DNA of 64,000 nt, taken from NCBI GenBank assembly GCA_020831805.1, contig JAFIFX010000001.1:186001-250000 (forward strand), written 5' to 3'. Origin of the DNA: Planctomycetota bacterium (GTDB lineage Bacteria > Planctomycetota > Phycisphaerae > Phycisphaerales > UBA1924). The position numbers and the translations under genes were made by a program. Positions 60,581 through 64,000 of this stretch are shown piece by piece. Below the pieces are notes generated by a model. That model was not told the DNA's origin. It worked only from the letters and a program-made list of their open reading frames with translations, and made no database searches. Position 1 is the stretch's first letter. Every line of letters starts with the position of its first letter.

Positions 60581-61357
60581 ATGCTCTGCTGGTTCCGAAA
60601 CCGCCGACGCCGACGCCTGCGCGCCCAGCCCCTCCCGCGGGCATGGTGGGAGGCGATCGACCGCCACGCCCCGGCCGTCGCGTGCCTGACCCCCGAGGAG
60701 CGCCGGCGTCTCGGCGAGATCGTCCGCGTGCTGCTCGACGAGAAGTACTTCGAGGGCTGCCAGGGCCTGGAGGTCACGGACGAGATGCGCGTCGTCATCG
60801 CGGCCCAAGCGGCCCTGCCGGTCCTCAACCGGCCCGGTTGGGACTACCCCGGCCTGCGCTCGATCCTGATCTATCCCACCGCGTACCGTGTCCGCACCCG
60901 CGACGAGGAGGGACCCGCCGGCATCGTCACCGAGGAGAACGAGGTCCGGCTCGGCGAGGCCTGGGCCGAGGGCTCACTCGTGCTGTCCTGGGAGGACATC
61001 CTCGAGGACGGCGCGAACCCGGACGATGGCTGGAACACCATCATCCACGAGTTCGCCCACCTCATCGACGGCTACTCCGGCGACATCGACGGACTCCCCC
61101 CGCTGGCCGGCGCGGACACCAAGGCCTGGTCCGGGATCGTCAACGAGGCCTATGAACGCCACACCAAGGAAGTCGACGCGGGCCGCCCCACGCTCATCGA
61201 CGCCTACGGCGCGACCGACCCAGCCGAGTTCTTCGCCGTCGTGACCGAACTGTTCTTCGAACGCCCCCTCGTCATGCGCGATGAGCACCCCGATCTCTAC
61301 GAACAGTTCGCGCTCTTCTACGCCCAGGACCCGGCGGCCCGGTGCGAACGCACCTGA
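60581..61357 (+). CDS. mtfA: MtfA-type zinc metallopeptidase (M90)
   Basis: 258 residues. Zinc-binding HEFAHLIDG with His156, Glu157 and His160, plus the downstream third ligand region (DPAEFFAVVTELFFERP). N-terminal EKYFEGCQGLEVTDEMRV.IAAQAALPVL and VLSWEDI are typical. In enterobacteria MtfA binds the repressor Mlc and has aminopeptidase activity; its role here is open. Third gene of a run with the OPT transporter, 21 bp after the preceding gene. C-terminus ends FALFYAQDPA as in the family. Confidence 0.92.
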   Translation: MLCWFRNRRRRRLRAQPLPRAWWEAIDRHAPAVACLTPEERRRLGEIVRVLLDEKYFEGCQGLEVTDEMRVVIAAQAALPVLNRPGWDYPGLRSILIYPTAYRVRTRDEEGPAGIVTEENEVRLGEAWAEGSLVLSWEDILEDGANPDDGWNTIIHEFAHLIDGYSGDIDGLPPLAGADTKAWSGIVNEAYERHTKEVDAGRPTLIDAYGATDPAEFFAVVTELFFERPLVMRDEHPDLYEQFALFYAQDPAARCERT

Positions 61358-61367
61358 CCATCGACCG

Positions 61368-62894
61368 TCAGCGGCTCATGCGACGCTCGACCAGCCGGAT
61401 CAGCAGGCTCAGCGTCACGGCCATCACCGCCGCGGGGATCGCGCCCAGCAGGGTCAATCGCGTGTCGTTGCGGGCCAGCCCCCGCGCGATGAAGTCGCCG
61501 AGCCCGCCGGCCCCGATGTAGGTCGACAGCGTCGCGATCCCCACCGTGAGCACCGTCGCCGCGCGGACGCCCGCGATGATCACCGGGGCCGCCAGCGGCA
61601 GCTCGATCAGCCGCAGCCGCTGCCAGCCGGACATCCCCACGCCCACGGCCGCCTCGACAACCTGCGCCGGCACCCCGCGCAGGCCCGTGAAGGTGTTCAG
61701 CACGATCGGAAGCAACGCGTAGAGCACCAACGCCGTCACCGCCGGGGCCGTGCCGAGCAGCCCGTAGATCGCGAACAGGAACGCGAGCATCGCCAGGCTG
61801 GGGATGGTCTGAACGATCTCGGTCATCGCCAGCACCGGGGCCCGCGCCGCACGCCACCGGTGGATCAGCACGCCCAGCGGCACCCCGATCAGCACCGCGA
61901 TGCCCGTGCCCAGCGCCGTCAGCACCAGGTGCTCTCCCGTCTTGTCCAGAACCTCCGCCCGGCGTCGCCAGCCCATCGCCAGCAGGCCCTCACGCCCGCC
62001 GGGGACCGCGCCGGGCAAACCATCACCGAGACCGATCCGGGCGTCGACCCACTCGGCGGCCACCGCCCGCGGGTCGCGCCCGAGCACATCCACCGCGTGG
62101 TTCATCCGGCGCATGTCATCGTCCGAGATCGCCCCGGCCAGCAACGCCAGCACCGCACGCAACGACGGATCGGCCCGCAGCAACTCGCCCCGGACCACCG
62201 GCGCCGCGTCGTACGGCGGGAAGAACCCGAGATCGTCTTCCAGCACCCGCAGATCGAACGCCTCGATCCGACCATCCGTCGCGAACGCGCAGATCACATC
62301 GACCTGGCCGTCGGCCAACGCCTGATACATCAGCCCGGGATCCAGATCGGAAGACGAACCGAAACCGTAGCCGTACGCCGCCCGGAGCCCGGGGTACCCG
62401 TCCGGCCGCTCCATGAACTCGGCCGTGAACCCCGCGCGCAGATCCTCCGCGTCCGTGAGCAGATCGCTGATTCTCGTCCAACCCCGCGCATCCGCGTCCC
62501 CGGAACGCACCGTGATCGCGTAGGTGTTGTTGAAACCGATCGGCGCCAGCCAGACGAGGTCGTACCGCTCGCGGTACGCGGAAGCCACCGCGAGGTACGC
62601 TTCCCCGGGAGCACCGATCACACCGGCCCGCAGCACATTGAGCAGGCCAGTGCCGGTGTACTCGGGGTAGATATCGATCTGGCCCCCCAGCAGGGCCGCG
62701 TGGCACACATCGGTCCCCCCAAGTCCCAGCCGACGCCGCACCGACCGGTCCGTGCCCCGCTCGATCAAACCCGCGATGATCTCCGCGAGAATCTCCTGCT
62801 CGGTGAAGTTCTTCGAACCGACAACCACCGGAGCCTGCGCGGACACGGACAAGGTCGACAACAACAGCAGGATCGCGCACGCCAGCCGGTTCAC
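61368..62894 (-). CDS. Osmoprotectant/glycine betaine ABC importer, fused binding protein and permease
   Basis: 508 residues. N-terminal signal peptide and OpuAC-type substrate-binding domain: VVVGSKNFTEQEILAEII, then GGTDVCHAALLGGQIDIYPEYTGTG. The C-terminal half (from about residue 300) is a permease with membrane segments and the EAA-like PIVLNTFTGLRGVPAQVVEAAVGVGMSG motif. Usual systems have separate genes in the reverse order, so this is a binding-protein-first fusion. It overlaps the ATPase gene by 4 bp (ATGA). Confidence 0.9.
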   Translation of the reverse strand: MNRLACAILLLLSTLSVSAQAPVVVGSKNFTEQEILAEIIAGLIERGTDRSVRRRLGLGGTDVCHAALLGGQIDIYPEYTGTGLLNVLRAGVIGAPGEAYLAVASAYRERYDLVWLAPIGFNNTYAITVRSGDADARGWTRISDLLTDAEDLRAGFTAEFMERPDGYPGLRAAYGYGFGSSSDLDPGLMYQALADGQVDVICAFATDGRIEAFDLRVLEDDLGFFPPYDAAPVVRGELLRADPSLRAVLALLAGAISDDDMRRMNHAVDVLGRDPRAVAAEWVDARIGLGDGLPGAVPGGREGLLAMGWRRRAEVLDKTGEHLVLTALGTGIAVLIGVPLGVLIHRWRAARAPVLAMTEIVQTIPSLAMLAFLFAIYGLLGTAPAVTALVLYALLPIVLNTFTGLRGVPAQVVEAAVGVGMSGWQRLRLIELPLAAPVIIAGVRAATVLTVGIATLSTYIGAGGLGDFIARGLARNDTRLTLLGAIPAAVMAVTLSLLIRLVERRMSR

Positions 62895-63667
62895 GACCCC
62901 GCCCCCGCGGCCCCGGACGCCCCGATCAACGCCGCCTGCCGCCGCGCGTGCCCGAACAGCTCCTCGACGAACGGTGTTGCCGGGCGGTTCATCAGTTCGC
63001 CCGGCGTGCCCAGCTGCTCGATCACCCCCGCCCGCATCACCGCGATGCGGTCGCCGAGCCGCACCGCCTCGAAAAGGTCGTGCGTGACGAACACGATCGT
63101 CTTGTTCAGTTCCGCTCGGAGCCGGACCAGCTCGCCCTGCAGTTGGTCCCGCGTGACGGCGTCGAGCGCCCCGAACGGCTCGTCCATCAGCAGGATCGCC
63201 GGATCCCCCGCCAGCGCCCGCGCGATGCCCACCCGTTGCTGCTGCCCTCCGGAAAGCTCCTCGGGACGGCGCGCCGCGTACGCGCCCGGATCCAGACCGA
63301 CCACGGCCATCAGCTCGTGCGCCCGTTCACGCTGATCTTCCGGGGACACCCCGCACAGCCGCGGAACGATGGCCACATTCCGCTCCACGCTCATGTGCGG
63401 AAACAGCCCGATGTTCTGGAACACATAGCCGATCCTGCGGCGTAAAACCATCGGGTTCTCTTCCATCACATCCCGCCCATCGACGAGGATCCGCCCCGAT
63501 GTGGGATCGATCAAGCGGTTGATCATCTTGAGCGTTGTGGTCTTCCCGCATCCCGAGGTGCCCAGAAGCACGACGGTCTCGCCCGGCTCGACTGTCATGC
63601 TCACCGATCGCACCGCGTAGCCGCCGACCGGACCATACCGCTTCGAGACATTCTCGAGCGTGACCAA
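62891..63667 (-). CDS. Osmoprotectant ABC importer ATP-binding protein
   Basis: 258 residues. Walker A GTSGCGKTT, Q-loop FQNIGLFPH, signature LSGGQQQRVGIARAL, Walker B ILLMDEPFGALD, H-switch VFVTHD. The PHMSVERNVAIVPRLCG segment resembles OpuCA/ProV-type ATPases, but there is no C-terminal CBS pair, so regulation by ionic strength through CBS is not expected. First gene of the two-gene importer operon. Start is GTG/ATG-like at 63667 with GGTGATCC upstream. Confidence 0.92.
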   Translation of the reverse strand: MVTLENVSKRYGPVGGYAVRSVSMTVEPGETVVLLGTSGCGKTTTLKMINRLIDPTSGRILVDGRDVMEENPMVLRRRIGYVFQNIGLFPHMSVERNVAIVPRLCGVSPEDQRERAHELMAVVGLDPGAYAARRPEELSGGQQQRVGIARALAGDPAILLMDEPFGALDAVTRDQLQGELVRLRAELNKTIVFVTHDLFEAVRLGDRIAVMRAGVIEQLGTPGELMNRPATPFVEELFGHARRQAALIGASGAAGAGS

Positions 63668-63902
63668 CGGATCACCTCCGATCTATAGACAACATTCACA
63701 ATAGCACCCGCTCAATACACCGACTTGCGTCGCTGTTCTCATGCAAGGAAGCGGCGCGGGATGATCGATGTGGTTGTCATCGGCCACACAATCTGCTATA
63801 CTCAAGAATCATCAAGCCAATAGAGCATGATCACGATCTGGGGTGGATCGCCACGGTGCCGCACGCGCCGGCTTCTGATCATGCCGCGGGAGGACCTACA
63901 CC

Positions 63903-64000
63903 ATGCCGATCACACGAAGCGAAACAAAGCCGCAGGCCAAGCATGCCAGGCACGATCTTGAGATCGCGATCCCAGTGACCAGAGATCACTTCGATCAGGA
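63903..64000 (+). CDS. Start of an unrecognised gene (runs off the right edge)
   Basis: An open frame of 32 codons from the ATG at 63903, with GGGAGGAC eleven bases upstream. It reads MPITRSETKPQAKHARHDLEI and continues IPVTRDHFDQ. Too short for identification. The 235 bp before it hold no gene and are relatively AT-rich, as expected for a divergent promoter region facing the ABC importer. Confidence 0.5.
   Translation, partial: MPITRSETKPQAKHARHDLEIAIPVTRDHFDQ

Noticed and set aside
1..64000. CRISPR arrays or phage structural genes
   Set aside because: I looked for regularly spaced direct repeats and for capsid, portal and terminase-like proteins. None was seen; the only regular spacing is the three 31-bp-spaced palindromes and the hairpin cluster.

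Overview
The window is a high-GC chromosomal segment that I place in the Planctomycetota, most likely class Phycisphaerae. The support is taxon-style rather than a marker gene: short PEP-CTERM-like tails ending in RRRR, a recurrent C-terminal NFFD...F..GCP calcium-loop module, an ECF sigma factor overlapping a serine/threonine kinase, a planctomycete-type pseudopilin, an hpnCDE squalene operon, and no operon-rich enteric-style layout. No rRNA gene or CRISPR array is visible.

Layout: 1-9.5 kb is housekeeping. It holds the 5' part of folE2, two multi-spanning membrane proteins, truB, an AhpD-like peroxidase facing a TetR regulator with thioredoxin behind it (two matching operator palindromes), mutS, and three tandem membrane/zinc-ribbon paralogues. 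9.5-19.5 kb holds an aldo/keto reductase, a long inverted repeat, tsaD, a cluster of small hairpin repeats, rlmN, a lipoprotein gene overlapping ispH, then hpnC-hpnD-hpnE with ATGA overlaps and an exported EEP-family phosphohydrolase. 19.5-34.2 kb holds a pseudopilin, a PEP-CTERM protein, a PH-domain protein, thiG, a DUF2959 lipoprotein, a LON-domain protein, a thioredoxin-like protein, hflX, a TPR-sulfotransferase, a META lipoprotein, an S41 protease and a secreted peptidylarginine-deiminase-like enzyme.

A tRNA-Thr(CGT) gene at 34229-34301 is the target of a roughly 12.1-kb integrated element. Its 3' half and flank are repeated as a 70-bp direct repeat (69/70) exactly 12,100 bp downstream. 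Inside are the 3' part of a tyrosine recombinase gene, a TlpA-like thioredoxin, a methylase relic, a Fic protein with three operator palindromes spaced by exactly 31 bp, a transposase relic, two large exported proteins with near-identical tails, the ECF sigma/kinase pair and two small phage-like genes. The recombinase frame runs through the att core: at the left end it terminates inside the tRNA gene, but the same frame continues at the right end into a further 64 codons. The excised circle would therefore encode a differently ended recombinase. This is the most unusual observation in the window.

Right of the element is the Anbu (ancestral proteasome beta-type peptidase) cluster: circularly permuted ATP-grasp, alpha-E, Anbu and transglutaminase-like genes, tightly packed. 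Then come a ferric-reductase-like flavoprotein, a broken ASCH gene, a YihY/BrkB membrane protein, an AI-2E-family transporter, another PEP-CTERM protein, an OPT-family transporter with a YHS-like insert, an MtfA-type metallopeptidase and a two-gene osmoprotectant ABC importer. The window ends in the start of an unrecognised gene.
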